DNA of 64,000 bases from positions 382,627 to 446,626 of the forward strand of contig CAXXWA010000029.1 in NCBI GenBank assembly GCA_963662815.2. Reading direction: 5' to 3'. Source of the DNA: JAPPHA01 sp963662815 (GTDB taxonomy: Bacteria; Pseudomonadota; Alphaproteobacteria; Rhodobacterales; Rhodobacteraceae). A program made the translations under genes and the position numbers. The number at the start of each line of letters is the position of its first letter. The first letter of the stretch is position 1. Of this stretch, positions 1-9,232 are shown piece by piece. The notes under the pieces were generated by a model, which was not told the DNA's origin, did not search any database, and worked only from the letters and a program-made list of their open reading frames with translations.

Positions 1-386
1 TTGCGTATGCGGCGGTTCCCGAGGACCGGACGTTCTACGCTTTTGCGCTTCGGGACGGGAAAGGTGTGTTTGCACCGTTTGCTGATGTCGAGGCGTATGC
101 GAAACAGCGCGGGATTCCCGTTGTCCCCGTACTGTTCAAGGGGAGGTTCGAGTCCGTTTCCGAACTGGACGCTTTCATGAAACATGCCCACGAAAAGGCA
201 TCCCGACTCGGCGGACAGCGAGAGGGTGTCGTCATGCGATTGGCTTCCGGGTTTGCCGAGTCGGAATTCGCCAGCAGCGTCTGCAAAAGCGTCCGCGCCG
301 GCCATGTACAATCCGACGAACATTGGACAAGGAACTGGCGGCCCTGCAAGATCACCCGCGACTGCAGTGTCAACGGAAGCGGGTGA
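1..386 (+). CDS. RNA ligase family protein, C-terminal part (5' end outside window)
   Basis: The frame is open from base 3 to a stop at 384-386, so the start lies upstream of the window. The visible ~128 residues look like the C-terminal end of the nucleotidyltransferase core of RNA ligases (PF09414-like). EGVVMR fits ligase motif IV, and KSVRAGHVQSDEHW fits motif V with its lysine. Such ligases seal or repair RNA through a covalent AMP-lysine intermediate, but the adenylated lysine of motif I would be outside the window. No partner gene is visible on this side. Downstream DNA is decayed, so the upstream part may be damaged too. The family is fairly clear; biological role is not. Confidence 0.6.
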   Translation, partial: AYAAVPEDRTFYAFALRDGKGVFAPFADVEAYAKQRGIPVVPVLFKGRFESVSELDAFMKHAHEKASRLGGQREGVVMRLASGFAESEFASSVCKSVRAGHVQSDEHWTRNWRPCKITRDCSVNGSG

Positions 387-1507
387 AGTCCTGAATCTGC
401 CTGACAACAGGCGAGGGGCATGCTTCCGCCGAGTTGACAAGACACGCCGGCATTTCGCCGGCCCGAAAGGAAGGGCGAGGCCCATGGACAAGGGGATGCC
501 TGGTTCGGTGCGCGCGCGCCGAACCCCTTTGGCGCCGACCGAGGGCCGCCTGTCGGCCCCGGATGCACGCACCGAGCTGGACGGCCTTGCGACCCGGCGG
601 ATCATCGAGGAAGCCCTGGTGGCGGAGAGCCGTGATGCGCTCGGCGGCCCCTGCCCATGGCCCATTCATCCCGCAGACGCCCATGGCAGACTTCGATCTT
701 CCATCCCGACCGGCATGAAATTCTGGTGAAACCGCCCGTGCTGCATGATGCGGCAGGGAGAGGCAGCACAATGGCCGTATCTTCTATGGCGAGCCCCGGG
801 CTTCGCGAACCTGAACTGGTCCGAGACCGGACGGTTCGAGCCCCGAAATGTCTCCAGTCGTCCGGGACTGTGAACGTGCATCAAAATGCACCCTTACCGC
901 TCTCGGCGCGTGGCTGCCCCAACCCGTCCGGTTCCGCTGCTTACGCATGGTCGAATTCGCATCGCAAGGTCTGAACACCAACTGAAGACACCTCTTTGTC
1001 GGGAAGCCGCTCCCCCAGCGGGTTCGATGCCGGGCCACAATCGGGGCTTCCCGAACCGTCAGTCCATCGGAGCGGATGCCAGACACGTTTTTTGCAGAGC
1101 GATTCTGCAAACGGAACCCACTTGTCTCAACCTGTCATTTCAGCGTGAGGAATTTCACGTCAACGAGCGGTTTCCGGTCGGCCATGCTGCCGCCGCCATG
1201 ACGGACGGATCGCAAATGACGGCCTCGTCGGGCAGGCGGCTCCGGTGCCCGTCCCTCAACCTTGACCAAGGGATGTCCATCATTAATTGTTTTGATGTTC
1301 GGGAACGCATTGCCTGGGCCGGGCCGCATCATCGAGACCGAGAGATCTGGCGCGAACTGCCTTGTCCCTCGTCAGGCCACCGGCTTCAGCCCGTGCATCC
1401 GACCGTCGACTACCAGGTTCGCTCGCTCCGCCATCTCCCGCCGGAAGTCTCTTCTTCTCTTCCTTGGCAATCCTGAAACGGCTATATCGTCCGAAGCGAA
1501 GTTGGAG
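387..1507. other. Degenerate stretch without a supportable gene
   Basis: About 1.1 kb with only short open frames on both strands. None shows consistent codon use or a recognisable domain. One plus-strand piece near 540-640 has protein-like composition, but I cannot assign it to a family. The stretch is probably eroded DNA of the surrounding defence/mobile cluster. Confidence 0.5.
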
Positions 1508-1786
1508 ATGGCGACCTTGCTGACGACGACTCAGGTTATCGACAGCTTCGTGGCGGGAGAGACGTCCCGGGAAGAAACGATGCGGAGCCTGCAAATGGCT
1601 TCCTACTCGGAACTGCTGAACGCCTTGGCGGATCGCGGCATCGTGCCTCCGAAGCCGTCCCGGGCGCAGGTCGAGGCGGAGCTTGAGACGGCGATGCCGA
1701 TCCTGCGGATGATGGAGACGGCTTGCAGTGGCTCTCGAGCTGGCAATTCCCGAGAGCGGCCCGCCGATGTCGTTGGGCAGAAATAA
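1508..1786 (+). CDS. Small antitoxin-like protein upstream of a broken PIN toxin
   Basis: A 92-residue open frame starts at ATG 1508, directly behind a purine-rich AAGTTGGAG. The first ~72 residues are mostly helical and hydrophilic (MATLLTTTQVIDSF, then SYSELLNALADRGIVPPKP). This resembles small antitoxins that precede PIN-domain toxins. The last ~20 residues run over the beginning of the PIN frame and may not be native. The call rests mainly on position, since a PIN relic follows at once with overlap. I do not recognise a specific family. The frame itself shows no break, in contrast to its partner. Confidence 0.45.
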   Translation: MATLLTTTQVIDSFVAGETSREETMRSLQMASYSELLNALADRGIVPPKPSRAQVEAELETAMPILRMMETACSGSRAGNSRERPADVVGQK

Positions 1787-2311
1787 TCGACTGGATCTCC
1801 TTGATCGCTTCAACTGCCCTATCGTGATCACGGACATGGTTGCGGACGAGGTGTTGCGGGGCATGCCGGGAGCCCCTGACGCGAAGACTTTCCGAAACTG
1901 GTTCCGGAGGGGTGGCGACAGGATCCGAACGATCGAAACGAGCATTGGCCTGCTTTGGAATGCGCTGCCCCCGGATCAGCAGGCCGTCCGCCACGGATCA
2001 AGGATGCCGGGAAGACATCCATCTGGCAGTTTTCGAACACGCTGAGGGATACTTTGGGAGCCTCGGATTGCGGACTCCTGCTGTTCGAGGACAACCAGGT
2101 CAAGAGCATGGACTTCGGGCTGCGCATCGCCAAGATCACGACATGGTCGTTCCTGATCGGCATGGAGCGGATGGGGGTGATCCCCTCGGCTGAGGCCCTT
2201 CACCTGGAACTCTCCGCTGCGGGCCAGAACATTCAAAGGGATCCCTTCGAACGGCAAGCGGCAAGTGCCGAGGCGTATGCAAGCTGGACGGACATATACG
2301 GCATGAGTTGA
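1728..2311 (+). pseudogene. PIN-domain (VapC-like) toxin, frameshifted
   Basis: Two adjacent frames together give one PIN-like protein. The first part has IPESGPPMSLGR, then DLLDRFNCPIVITDMVADEV, and ends near LLWNALPPDQQA. The second part resumes with RIKDAGKTSIWQF, then LLLFEDNQVK and RIAKITTWSFLIGMERMGV, and stops at 2309-2311. The switch lies at about 1980-2000. PIN toxins are metal-dependent ribonucleases that use clustered acidic residues. Here the first expected aspartate reads as glutamate (PESGP), and the frame break would separate the two halves. The gene follows an antitoxin-like frame, which supports a decayed toxin-antitoxin pair. The start codon is uncertain. Confidence 0.6.
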
Positions 2312-3053
2312 ACATGTCCTGTACGATGCCTGTGCCCGCAACGGCATGGCAGATGCGCTGGAGGAAGACGCCCGCTTGACCGCCTTGTTTCTGTGGGCTC
2401 TCCAAAGCAGCGATGAATTCCGGCGGAATGATCGAGCGTACCCGGTTGGCCCACCTGGTCCAGTCCCGTCGGCGACTGGAAGTTCCATGCCCCGGCAGGA
2501 ACCGGATGAGGAAAACGAAGAAGCGGTCGCCAAGGCAACCTCTCCCCCTTCCTTTTGACATGGTGCGGCGCTTCTCCCAGCCCATGGGCATCGACCTCGA
2601 ACGATGGATTGGCAGGATCATCGCCCAAGAAAAGGGTGTTGTCCGTCTATTACCAGTAGTGGAACGGGCGAAGTCGCTGTTCGGAATAGAAGGTTCTGCA
2701 ACTACCGCCAACTGGATCGATGCCGGCCCTGACACCGGTGCGCAACTGACCCTTTTCCCGATCTCGACACGGCTCCGACGACCGCACCGGTACGCCGGCA
2801 AGGCGGCAACGGTCACGGTCACGGTGCGGATCCGATTCTGCAATCGCCTGACACCACGGCGCTTGACAGTGTGCACGCCGCCATGCTGCTTCAGGCGGGC
2901 GGTCGTGCAAACGCCCTGCAAGCGCTGATCGCCTCTGAACGCGAGCGTGGATCTCATTTCCTTCGTTTGTCGAACACACTCTCCGCGCTCTATCCGCGTG
3001 GAAGCCCCGAGAAACGGCTGTTGGACGCCATGATGCTGGCGATGCCGACGTGA
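2312..3053 (+). pseudogene. DUF1156 DNA methylase, C-terminal remnant in three frames
   Basis: Three protein-like segments in successive frames read like the tail of DUF1156 proteins, large adenine-specific DNA methylases annotated as anti-phage-associated. They are VLYDACARNGMADALEEDA with TALFLWALQS; then LPLPFDMVRRF with RIIAQEKGVVRLLPVVERA and QLTLFP; then DTTALDSVHAAMLLQAGGR with LSALYPRGSPEKRLLDAMM, ending at TGA 3051-3053. The catalytic N-terminal two thirds are absent. The remnant begins right where the PIN relic ends, so a deletion or insertion junction lies near 2312. A DUF499 relic downstream matches the usual partner. Family assignment is from memory of conserved segments. Confidence 0.55.
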
Positions 3054-3186
3054 TTCCGTGGCGATCCTCCTTGACGAAACAGGGCCTGCTCGTGAATCAC
3101 GACTGCGGAAGCGGCGGCCCGACTTGGCACCGCGCCTTGCCTGGCGGATTTACGAGAACGGACGAACGGAAACACTGGATAAGCAG

Positions 3187-3444
3187 ATGACAGAGGAAAC
3201 CGTACTGCTCAACCGCATCACCGTTCGCGCCGACATCTTCGGCGGCAAACCGATCATTCGCGACATGCGTATCGCCGTGGAGCATGTGCTGGGCAAGCTG
3301 GCGGCCGGGGATACTGCAGAGACGATACTCAACGAGTATCCGTTTCTGGAGCCGGAGGACATTCAGGCATGTCTGGTGTTTGCCCATCGCTCGCTGGCTG
3401 GCGAACGTGTGCATGATCGCATTGTCGTCCGCGAGGCTTCGTGA
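3187..3444 (+). CDS. DUF433 (VapB45-type) antitoxin
   Basis: An 85-residue protein starting at ATG 3187. The diagnostic DUF433 pattern is present: LLNRITVRADIFGGKPIIRD, followed by IAVEHVLGKLAAGDTAETIL, YPFLEPEDIQACLVFAHR. This helix-turn-helix-like domain is the usual antitoxin and repressor partner of DUF5615 PIN-like toxins. A longer frame from 3058 exists, but the family begins close to MTEETVLLNRI, which decides the start. Its TGA overlaps the GTG of the toxin frame (GTGA at 3441-3444), a typical translationally coupled pair. The antitoxin is intact whereas the toxin behind it carries an internal stop. Confidence 0.85.
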   Translation: MTEETVLLNRITVRADIFGGKPIIRDMRIAVEHVLGKLAAGDTAETILNEYPFLEPEDIQACLVFAHRSLAGERVHDRIVVREAS

Positions 3445-3899
3445 AGTTTCCTTTTGATGTCTGCGTCGCATCGTCCGTTCTGCACCACACGTTGGTCAGA
3501 CTCGGACGCGATGTTCTTTCGGCCCGCGACGGACTTGCCGATGCCTCGGACCAGACATTGCTCGCGGTCGCGTGACGGTATGGTTGCGTCCTCGTCACCG
3601 AGGACAAGGATTTCGGAGAGTTTGTCTTTGCACTTCGTCGGCCAAACCCCTGCATTGTGCGGCTTGACGAATCAACAGCTGCCGAGGAGGAGGCGATGCG
3701 GAACTTGATCAACCGTGAGAGCGCCGCGACGCACGCTGGTGCGACCATCGTGGTTAACGGAGGCCGCGGACGGACAAGGTCGGCGGAGAACACCGAGCAA
3801 CGCGATGACCAGGGATCCATGGTACAAGGTCGTCTTGCCCCGCTCGCAAGTGCGGGTGGGTCGCCCGTTCAACTCCGACGAATTCGCGATTGCTCTTGA
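3441..3899 (+). pseudogene. DUF5615 PIN-like toxin with internal stop codon
   Basis: Starts at GTG 3441, overlapping the DUF433 antitoxin. The reading frame gives VKFPFDVCVASSVLHHTLVR and SARDGLADASDQTLLAVA, then a TGA at 3573-3575, then RYGCVLVTEDKDFGEFVF and PNPCIVRLDES. The TEDKDFGE motif is the hallmark of DUF5615 (Mut7-C/PIN-like) ribonuclease toxins. The premature stop removes that acidic motif, so the product should be inactive unless the codon is read through. The frame remains open to 3899, but similarity fades near 3790 and the DUF499 relic begins at 3805 in another frame. Confidence 0.75.
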
Positions 3900-4152
3900 G
3901 CAGGTGGTTGCCAAGATAGCCCCTCCGCACTGCCGCGTTCCGGCTCGGTTCTTCTGGCGAACCGTGCCGCCCGAACTGTGGAACCGCCTCGGCACCAAGC
4001 TCATCCCGAAGCTCCGGTTCGCCGAAGGGTTGACGGTAGGCGTTGAATTCAGCGTCGAGATCTCTTCGTCCATGGCAACCTCGCTGGAGGCGGAACTCCA
4101 GCATGTCCTCATCGAGTTGAATCTTGATGGCCAAGTGTGCGTCGAACGGTAG
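3805..4152 (+). pseudogene. DUF499 AAA+ ATPase, N- and C-terminal ends fused by a large internal deletion
   Basis: The 115-residue frame begins MTRDPWYKVVLPRSQVRVGR, FNSDEFAIALEQVVAKIAP, which matches the start of DUF499 ATPases. After about 45 residues it jumps to VPPELWNRLGTKLIPKLR, LTVGVEFSVEI, LEAELQHVLIELNLDGQV, which matches their extreme C terminus. The Walker motifs and everything else of a roughly 1000-residue protein are missing, so this is an in-frame internal deletion. DUF499 proteins are annotated as anti-phage-associated together with DUF1156 methylases, and a DUF1156 remnant lies just upstream. The fused frame is open, so a short product could still be made, but ATPase function is impossible. 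Confidence 0.6.
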
Positions 4153-4479
4153 AGTCGGCCGCTCCTATGCCAAACCTGCTTGTGCCTCGCCGAGAACTGT
4201 GCCCAGAAATCGTGAATCGACACGCTGCCAGCTCATTCGCCGGATTTGACTGGTGTCGCCGCAATCGTGTGCGTGTTTCAAGCAACAATGTGACGGTGCG
4301 CCTCGTACAGTCCGCCCAATCGGAACTTGCTGCGGCAATGCTTGCCGGGACTGCGGAAGCCATGGCACCGTCGACCATGAGTGCATTTGACGCATGTCTC
4401 GAGGCCTTTGCCGGTTCCATTGGCTTCAGCGACCTCATGGGTGAAGGGGGTGCAGCAACACTCGTGGACACCACTTCCG
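4153..4479. other. No gene recognised
   Basis: About 330 bases between the DUF499 and resolvase remnants. A plus-strand frame (4167-4487) is open but shows no domain and no good ribosome binding site. I see nothing else supportable. Confidence 0.45.
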
Positions 4480-4620
4480 ACTGTTGATCGCTTTGCGAAG
4501 GTGACGGCCTTCTCGACGACAGGCTCGAGTCCAGAGATGTCCTGTGGTCGCCAAGTTCGACCGCCTCGGGCGCAATGCCATGGATGTCGCTGCCACGACC
4601 ATTTTTCCGGGTGTCGTCTC
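4480..4620 (+). pseudogene. Serine resolvase scrap
   Basis: Only the core of a serine recombinase catalytic domain survives. Reading GTGGTC onward gives VVAKFDRLGRNAMDVAATT, and just before it, in another frame, comes RLESRDVL. Together they correspond to the resolvase segment RLEPGDVLVV...DRLGRNAMD. Neither the N-terminal active-site serine nor the DNA-binding end is present. A longer remnant of a closely similar resolvase sits at 32.7-33.3 kb on the minus strand. This is a mobile-element footprint within the decayed defence cluster. Confidence 0.6.
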
Positions 4621-4660
4621 GGGTTGTCGCCCTCCGTCCTGTCATCTACAGTAGACACAT

Positions 4661-4957
4661 GGCCGAGCGAAACGAATCCGGGACTTTTCAGAAGTGGCTC
4701 GATGGTTTGCGCAACGACCAAGCGTTAGCGCAGATCATTGTGCAGGTGGAAAGGTTACTGGAGACCTGAAAGGGAGACGTGAAACATCTCGGCGAGAAAG
4801 TTTGCGACCTGCGCATTCATCGGCGCCCTGTTTGTCGCGTCTAGTTCATCATCAAAGAGTCCAATTACTTCCCATTGTGCGGCGGACTAAAGGTACTCAA
4901 TCGCGCGACATTGATCGCGCCCGCAAATTGGCGAAGGAACTGCAGGATGACAAATGA
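4661..4957 (+). pseudogene. HI1419-type (RelE/HigB-like) toxin, multiple frameshifts
   Basis: Translation from ATG 4661 gives MAERNESGTFQKWLDGLRND and IIVQVERLLET, then stops. The rest of the toxin continues in other frames as GDVKHLGEKVCDLRIHRRP, LCGG and finally TQSRDIDRARKLAKELQDD, ending at 4957. These match the TIGR02683 (HI1419) addiction-module killer family, small ribosome-associated mRNA interferases. At least two frame changes and a stop make it inactive. Its last codons overlap the start of the intact antitoxin at 4947, the normal toxin-first order for this family. Confidence 0.7.
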
Positions 4958-5285
4958 ACTGACCGGACGTGAGAAATTCCGCCCATTTGATGCCGCTAGG
5001 CATCTGACTACGCCCAAGCGGCAGGCCGCCTATCTCGCTGCCGCCCTGGAAACCGAAGATGAAGCCTACATCAAGTTGGCTCTCTTGACGCTTTCCCGAG
5101 CACAGGGAATGAGCAAGATTGCACGGGCTGCCAATGTATCGCGCCAAGGACTATACAAGAGCTTGTCGACGACCAGCGATCCGAAGCTTTCCACAGTTCT
5201 CGCTGTCTTCCAAGCCTTGGGCGTTCAACTGACTGTAAGGCGCACGGGCGATGCCAGTTTGGCGGACGACCCTGTCACAGGCTGA
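4947..5285 (+). CDS. HI1420-type addiction module antidote protein
   Basis: A 112-residue protein from ATG 4947, overlapping the dead toxin frame. Conserved family features are FDAARHLTTPKRQAAYLAAA near residues 15-34, then KLALLTLSRAQGMSKIARAA and NVSRQGLYKSLS, a helix-turn-helix of the TIGR02684 (HI1420) family, and a closing TVLAVFQALGVQLTV. It would bind DNA and neutralise the HI1419-type toxin. The reading frame is fully intact although the toxin is broken. It may persist as a stand-alone regulator or simply not have decayed yet. Confidence 0.85.
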   Translation: MTNELTGREKFRPFDAARHLTTPKRQAAYLAAALETEDEAYIKLALLTLSRAQGMSKIARAANVSRQGLYKSLSTTSDPKLSTVLAVFQALGVQLTVRRTGDASLADDPVTG

Positions 5286-5642
5286 AACAGGCGCAATTCC
5301 GCCTCGTTGACCGCCGTAAGGTGCAGGGTTGAAGTTGTACGTCCGGCTACCCGCGAAGCGACCACAGTATCGGGCGCAGGCTGCATCATTGAAGCTCGCG
5401 AGTTGCTGACACCGGTTTTGAAATCCGGGACTCGCGAGCGTCTCACTCACCCTCTGCCAGGTTGTCTGTGGGGCGCAACGCGTGCTGACGTGACAAGATG
5501 GTGGCTATATTGGCCGAACAATCTTTCGATCACACATCAGGTGGCGCTAGTTCCACTTTACACTCGATGCCCGTCATTCAGAGCAACTTTCCTCCGGGAA
5601 TTGCTTCTGAGCTTGATGTCGTATTCCGGCGGTTTCGGGAGG
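5286..5642. other. No gene recognised
   Basis: About 360 bases between the antidote gene and the integrase remnant. Open frames here overlap on both strands without codon-use support. No repeat or tRNA-like structure is visible. Confidence 0.45.
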
Positions 5643-6701
5643 TCAAGATTGGCTCCGACGGGCGGCACCGACGGGTCCGGCCCGGGGCGGCGGCGCATCG
5701 GCTCCTCGAACACGCCGACCGCGCGGATGCCCGGTTCGGCCTCCGGCATCGGCACGACTTCCTCTTCGAAAATGCCGGCCGGCGGATCCGGGCAACGCCG
5801 CCGCGGGGCTTTCCTCTGCGAGGGAAGCGTCGGATCCTGGCTGATCCGGCAGCCTGCGGCAGCACTGAAGTCGGCCCTGGCCGCCGCCGGTTCCGTCGAA
5901 CGGGATTCCCCGTGTTTCATGAAGGACCTCGTCCGGTTGTCCGTTATGTGTTGACCGGGCACCTTGCTCTCCTCCGCTCGAGAATTGTTGCAAGGTCGGT
6001 ACCCGGCCAGCCGCAGACACCAAGGGAGGCCCGGGAGGGGGCGAAAGAATTTCTTCCCGGCGGCTGTGCTCGACGAGAAAGAAGGTCGGGGCCTGCCTGG
6101 CAACCGACATATCACGCACCACCTGGCAAACCGCCAGCCGTTCTGCCGTGCACGGGGCCAGCGGGATGACCCGCCTTATGTGTTTCCTGGCATGCCGGAC
6201 CCGCAGCGTGGCCGCCTCGGCATCAACATCGTCGTCGTCGAGACGCAAGGCTTCGCTGATCCGCAGCCCGGTCAATGCAAGCAGGCCGAAGAGCGTGGCA
6301 TAGGTCGTCCCTCGCAGGCCGCGGCCCGTCGGCGAATGCAGCCGTGCCGCCGCCTCGACGAGATCCGTGGTCTCCTCATCAGTATAGATGTACGGCCGGG
6401 GCTGGCTCCTGACCGCGGGGATCAGACCTTTCGTCGGAACTTCAGCTTCCGGATCCGGCATCTGCAACCTGATGGCGAAGGTGCGCGCATGGCTGAGCCT
6501 GTACGACCATGATTTCCGGCTCACTGAACCGTACTGCTCCATCCGGAGCAGGAACGATCCCGCGGTGACATGCCGTGCTCCCTGATCCGCGGCGAAGGCG
6601 ACAAATGTCCGCAAGGCTTGGACTGCGGAGGCCGAAAGACCGTTTCCGAGCGCCTCCCTCCGGGCAGGACAATGTTCTGCGCGTTCGCTGATCGTTGTCA
6701 T
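5643..6701 (-). pseudogene. Tyrosine recombinase (integrase), catalytic C terminus lost
   Basis: The likely start is ATG 6701 (MTTISERAEHCPARRE). Residues ~20-90 form a SAM-like N-terminal DNA-binding domain. Residues ~105-218 begin the catalytic domain, with the first catalytic arginine at R147 in LLALTGLRISEALRL and ARKHIRRVIPLAP following. After about residue 218 (near 6048) the sequence turns into low-complexity frame noise. The second box (HxxR), the third histidine and the tyrosine nucleophile are absent, which points to a frameshift or deletion and an inactive protein. The gene start abuts a truncated DUF3800 gene on the same strand, so insertion of this element may have cut that gene. 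Confidence 0.7.
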
Positions 6702-7027
6702 TTGCTCCCTCCCTTCACCGGCCAGGGGCACGCAAGATCGGGCAGGAATTCCACCGTCCGCTCCGGGTTGTTCAGCCATGAGAAATCGCCGCGACCCGCG
6801 CGAATTTCGTATGAGTGCAATGGATAAGCGATTCCCCACGCGTTACAGAACTCTCGGTGGGCATCCCAAACCCGGGCTAAATTTTCCCTGTCGACTAAAA
6901 CACCGCCCAAGCCGAAGCAGTCCACAACACCATCATGCCGTTCCTCGGCCGTAACGTGATCTGGCTGACGACTCCCTGTATCATCGACAAACAAATGGAC
7001 TTCTTGGCCTTTGCGGGTTGCGTTCAT
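6698..7027 (-). pseudogene. DUF3800 protein, 3' truncated
   Basis: Starting at ATG 7027 the frame reads MNATRKGQEVHLFVDDTGSR, then FGLGGVLVDRENLARVW and YPLHSYEIRAGRGDFSWL, and stops at 6698 after ~109 residues. DUF3800 proteins (RNase H-like fold, usually about 220-280 aa) begin with exactly this pattern: a DD/DE-S-G motif near the start and an LHS-E-R motif near residue 75. The remaining two thirds are missing. The break falls at the 5' end of the integrase relic. DUF3800 genes are common passengers of mobile and defence regions. Confidence 0.65.
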
Positions 7028-8139
7028 GTCCCTTTTCGGCCCTTCATCATCAGGCGGGCAATGACGCAACCGTGCGTTGCAGCGACGACGCGTGCATTGT
7101 CAACTCTTGAAGCCCCATTTTGAACAGGCGTCGTGGACACCGCGCAATTTCTCAATCCGGAATTGCTCCTCTTCCTCGTGTCATCTCGAGGAAGCAGAAC
7201 AGGCCTGCAAGACCTCCTTCGGTCGCAGCCGCTTCTTCGAGCGGCTGTCCGAAGAACAGGTGCAGACCGTGTCGCCGGATCAGGTAGATATGCGGTTCGA
7301 TTGCGCGCCCGGGGATCTCGGTTTCGCAGACTGGCCGGCATGACTGTGCCCATCACGACAAGGGCCGGTGTCGTGATGCCGGAGGTTCTTGTCGGCTGCA
7401 TCCGCCTGTCGCACCTAACCTATGCGGAGGCGGTACCGGACCAGACGCTGCGGAGCCAAGCGGGGCGCAACTGCGCATGTTCGAGGCCTGGGGCGGCGTG
7501 ACACGCCGTTCGACGATCGACTTTCTGAAAGCCAAGGTCTCCGGGAACCGGCACGGAGAACTGGTCATCACGGAGACCGGGAATTCGCCTGCCATTGCGG
7601 GGTGGCCGTGGTGCCGGCAGGACGAAATTGGTCAAAGGACAAACCATTCGGCATTCGCGGATAGGTGCCGCCGTGAAGGCCGCTGCTGCAATCTGGACAT
7701 CCCGCCGCCCGGCCCGCTCCCTGCACCGAAGTGCAAAAAACGGGGTTCCGAGCGATCGGTCGGAATCCGGGTTGCCCGGATGAGTTTGTGGACGGCAGAA
7801 CAAACTCGGATCGGACGACTTCAGAGTTGGAGAGTGAACGACATCTTGATCGAGTCAATGACAGGTTCCGACGATTGGTGCAGGAGCAAAACCAACACCG
7901 TCGTTCAGTTTCGAAGGGGAACAAGGTCTTTCGGAAGTCTGCAAGCTGCGCGAGACCTGGTCACGGCTCCGATAAGGCGATGTACTCCCCGCATTCGCCG
8001 GTTTTCCGGCAACGGAAATTCGAATTCTATCGGGTTCGCTTGCACAATCAGAACTATGCGCTAGACTTTGAACTACACGAAAGAAATCACGGGGCTAAAA
8101 CTGCCTCGACAACTAAATTGCCTGCAGGGAGCCAATTCA
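7028..8139. other. 1.1 kb without a supportable gene
   Basis: Several short frames exist on both strands, but none keeps codon use or a domain over its length. A minus-strand segment near 7205-7300 faintly resembles the histidine-containing loop of class II aldolases, too weak to annotate. The last ~150 bases, AT-richer, presumably contain the promoter of the ABC operon beginning at 8140. I cannot point to a convincing -35/-10 pair. Confidence 0.4.
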
Positions 8140-9168
8140 ATGATGACAAGACGTTCCAAGTCCCTTGCCGTGGCGATAACGCTCGCGGCGCTACCAGCAT
8201 CCGTCCAGGCCGAGACACTCGTCGTCTCCTGGTGGGGCTTCAATGGCGACAAGCTGAACGAGTATATCGTCGAGCCGTTCCAGGAACAGTGCGGCTGCGA
8301 AATCATCTTCGAGACCGGCAACAGCGCCGACCGGATCAGCAAGATCGAGATCCGGGGCGGCAAGGGGGTCGATCTGATCTACCTGCCCGACAGCTTTGCT
8401 CAACTCGGGATCGACAAGGGACTGTTTCAGACAGTCGACCGTTCGAAACTGCCAAATCTCGACGGCGTCTACGAGATGGCCGAAGCGCCGATGGGCGACT
8501 ATGGCCCAGCCTATACGCTCGGCCGGGTCGGCATTGTCTACGACGCCTCACAGGTCAGCGAGCCCATTACCTCGTGGGCCGATCTTTGGCGCGAGGACCT
8601 GGCCGGCAAGATTTCCCTTCCCGGCATCACCACGACAGCCGGGCCGATGGTCGTCGTGCTGGCCGGCGACAAGGCCGGGGTGAACGCCTATGAAGATCCC
8701 GACACTGCCTTCGCCGAAATCGAAAGGCTGAAACCCAACGTCTTGAAGAACTACAACACCGGGTCGGAGATGATCAACCTGTTCTCGACCGGCGAGATCA
8801 GCGTGAGCCTCGCACAGGACTTCGCGCTCGGCCGCCTGCAGGAGGCCGTGCCGACCGTCGTCTGGGCGGAGCTGGAGGATGGCGACATCGCCACGATGAA
8901 CACGATCAACATCCCTACCGGCGCCGTGAACGTCGAGCGAGCGCATGAGTTCATCAACTTCGTCCTCGACCCCGGGCTGCAGAAGACACTGGGCGAGAAT
9001 GGCGTCGACGCGCCGGTCCACCCCTCGGTCAAGCTGACGCCTGCAGCGGCGAAGCTCTGGACCTACGGGGCCGAGATGGTCAACGGGCTCAAGCGCATGG
9101 ACAACGCCAAGATGAACGCCGCCAAGCCCGAGTGGATCGAGCGTTGGAACGAGGTCTTCGGCAACTGA
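8140..9168 (+). CDS. ABC transporter periplasmic binding protein, spermidine/putrescine type
   Basis: The product is 342 aa from ATG 8140 (a second ATG follows at 8143), with AGGGAG nine bases upstream. Residues 1-25 form a Sec signal peptide (TRRSKSLAVAITLAALPAS, cleavage likely after VQA). The mature protein is a PotD/PotF-like extracellular solute-binding protein (SBP_bac_6/8). LVVSWWGFNGDKLNEY and KGVDLIYLPDSFAQLG lie in the N-lobe, and NTINIPTGAVN with a VHPSVKLTPAAAKLW tail in the C-lobe. It captures a cationic amine or related solute for the permeases and ATPase that follow. A GC-rich stem-loop separates it from the permease genes. Substrate is not determined by sequence. Confidence 0.88.
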   Translation: MMTRRSKSLAVAITLAALPASVQAETLVVSWWGFNGDKLNEYIVEPFQEQCGCEIIFETGNSADRISKIEIRGGKGVDLIYLPDSFAQLGIDKGLFQTVDRSKLPNLDGVYEMAEAPMGDYGPAYTLGRVGIVYDASQVSEPITSWADLWREDLAGKISLPGITTTAGPMVVVLAGDKAGVNAYEDPDTAFAEIERLKPNVLKNYNTGSEMINLFSTGEISVSLAQDFALGRLQEAVPTVVWAELEDGDIATMNTINIPTGAVNVERAHEFINFVLDPGLQKTLGENGVDAPVHPSVKLTPAAAKLWTYGAEMVNGLKRMDNAKMNAAKPEWIERWNEVFGN

Positions 9169-9175
9169 GCCATTC

Positions 9176-9199
9176 CGGGGGCACCCCGCCCCGCCCCCG
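9176..9199 (+). other. Intercistronic stem-loop after binding-protein gene
   Basis: CGGGGGC at 9176-9182 can pair with GCCCCCG at 9193-9199 (7 bp, 10-nt loop), just after the stop codon of the binding-protein gene. There is no T-run, so it is not a standard terminator. Such structures often protect upstream mRNA and reduce expression of the permease genes relative to the binding protein. The second transporter operon has a comparable hairpin at 16728-16755. Confidence 0.5.
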
Positions 9200-9232
9200 C
9201 AGGCGTCCGGAACGCGAGTCATTTTTCGCGAA

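Noticed and set aside
7205..7300. Minus-strand resemblance to class II aldolases (IYLIRRHGLHLFF)
   Set aside because: Only about 30 residues look alike, the zinc-site context is missing and flanking sequence gives no support.
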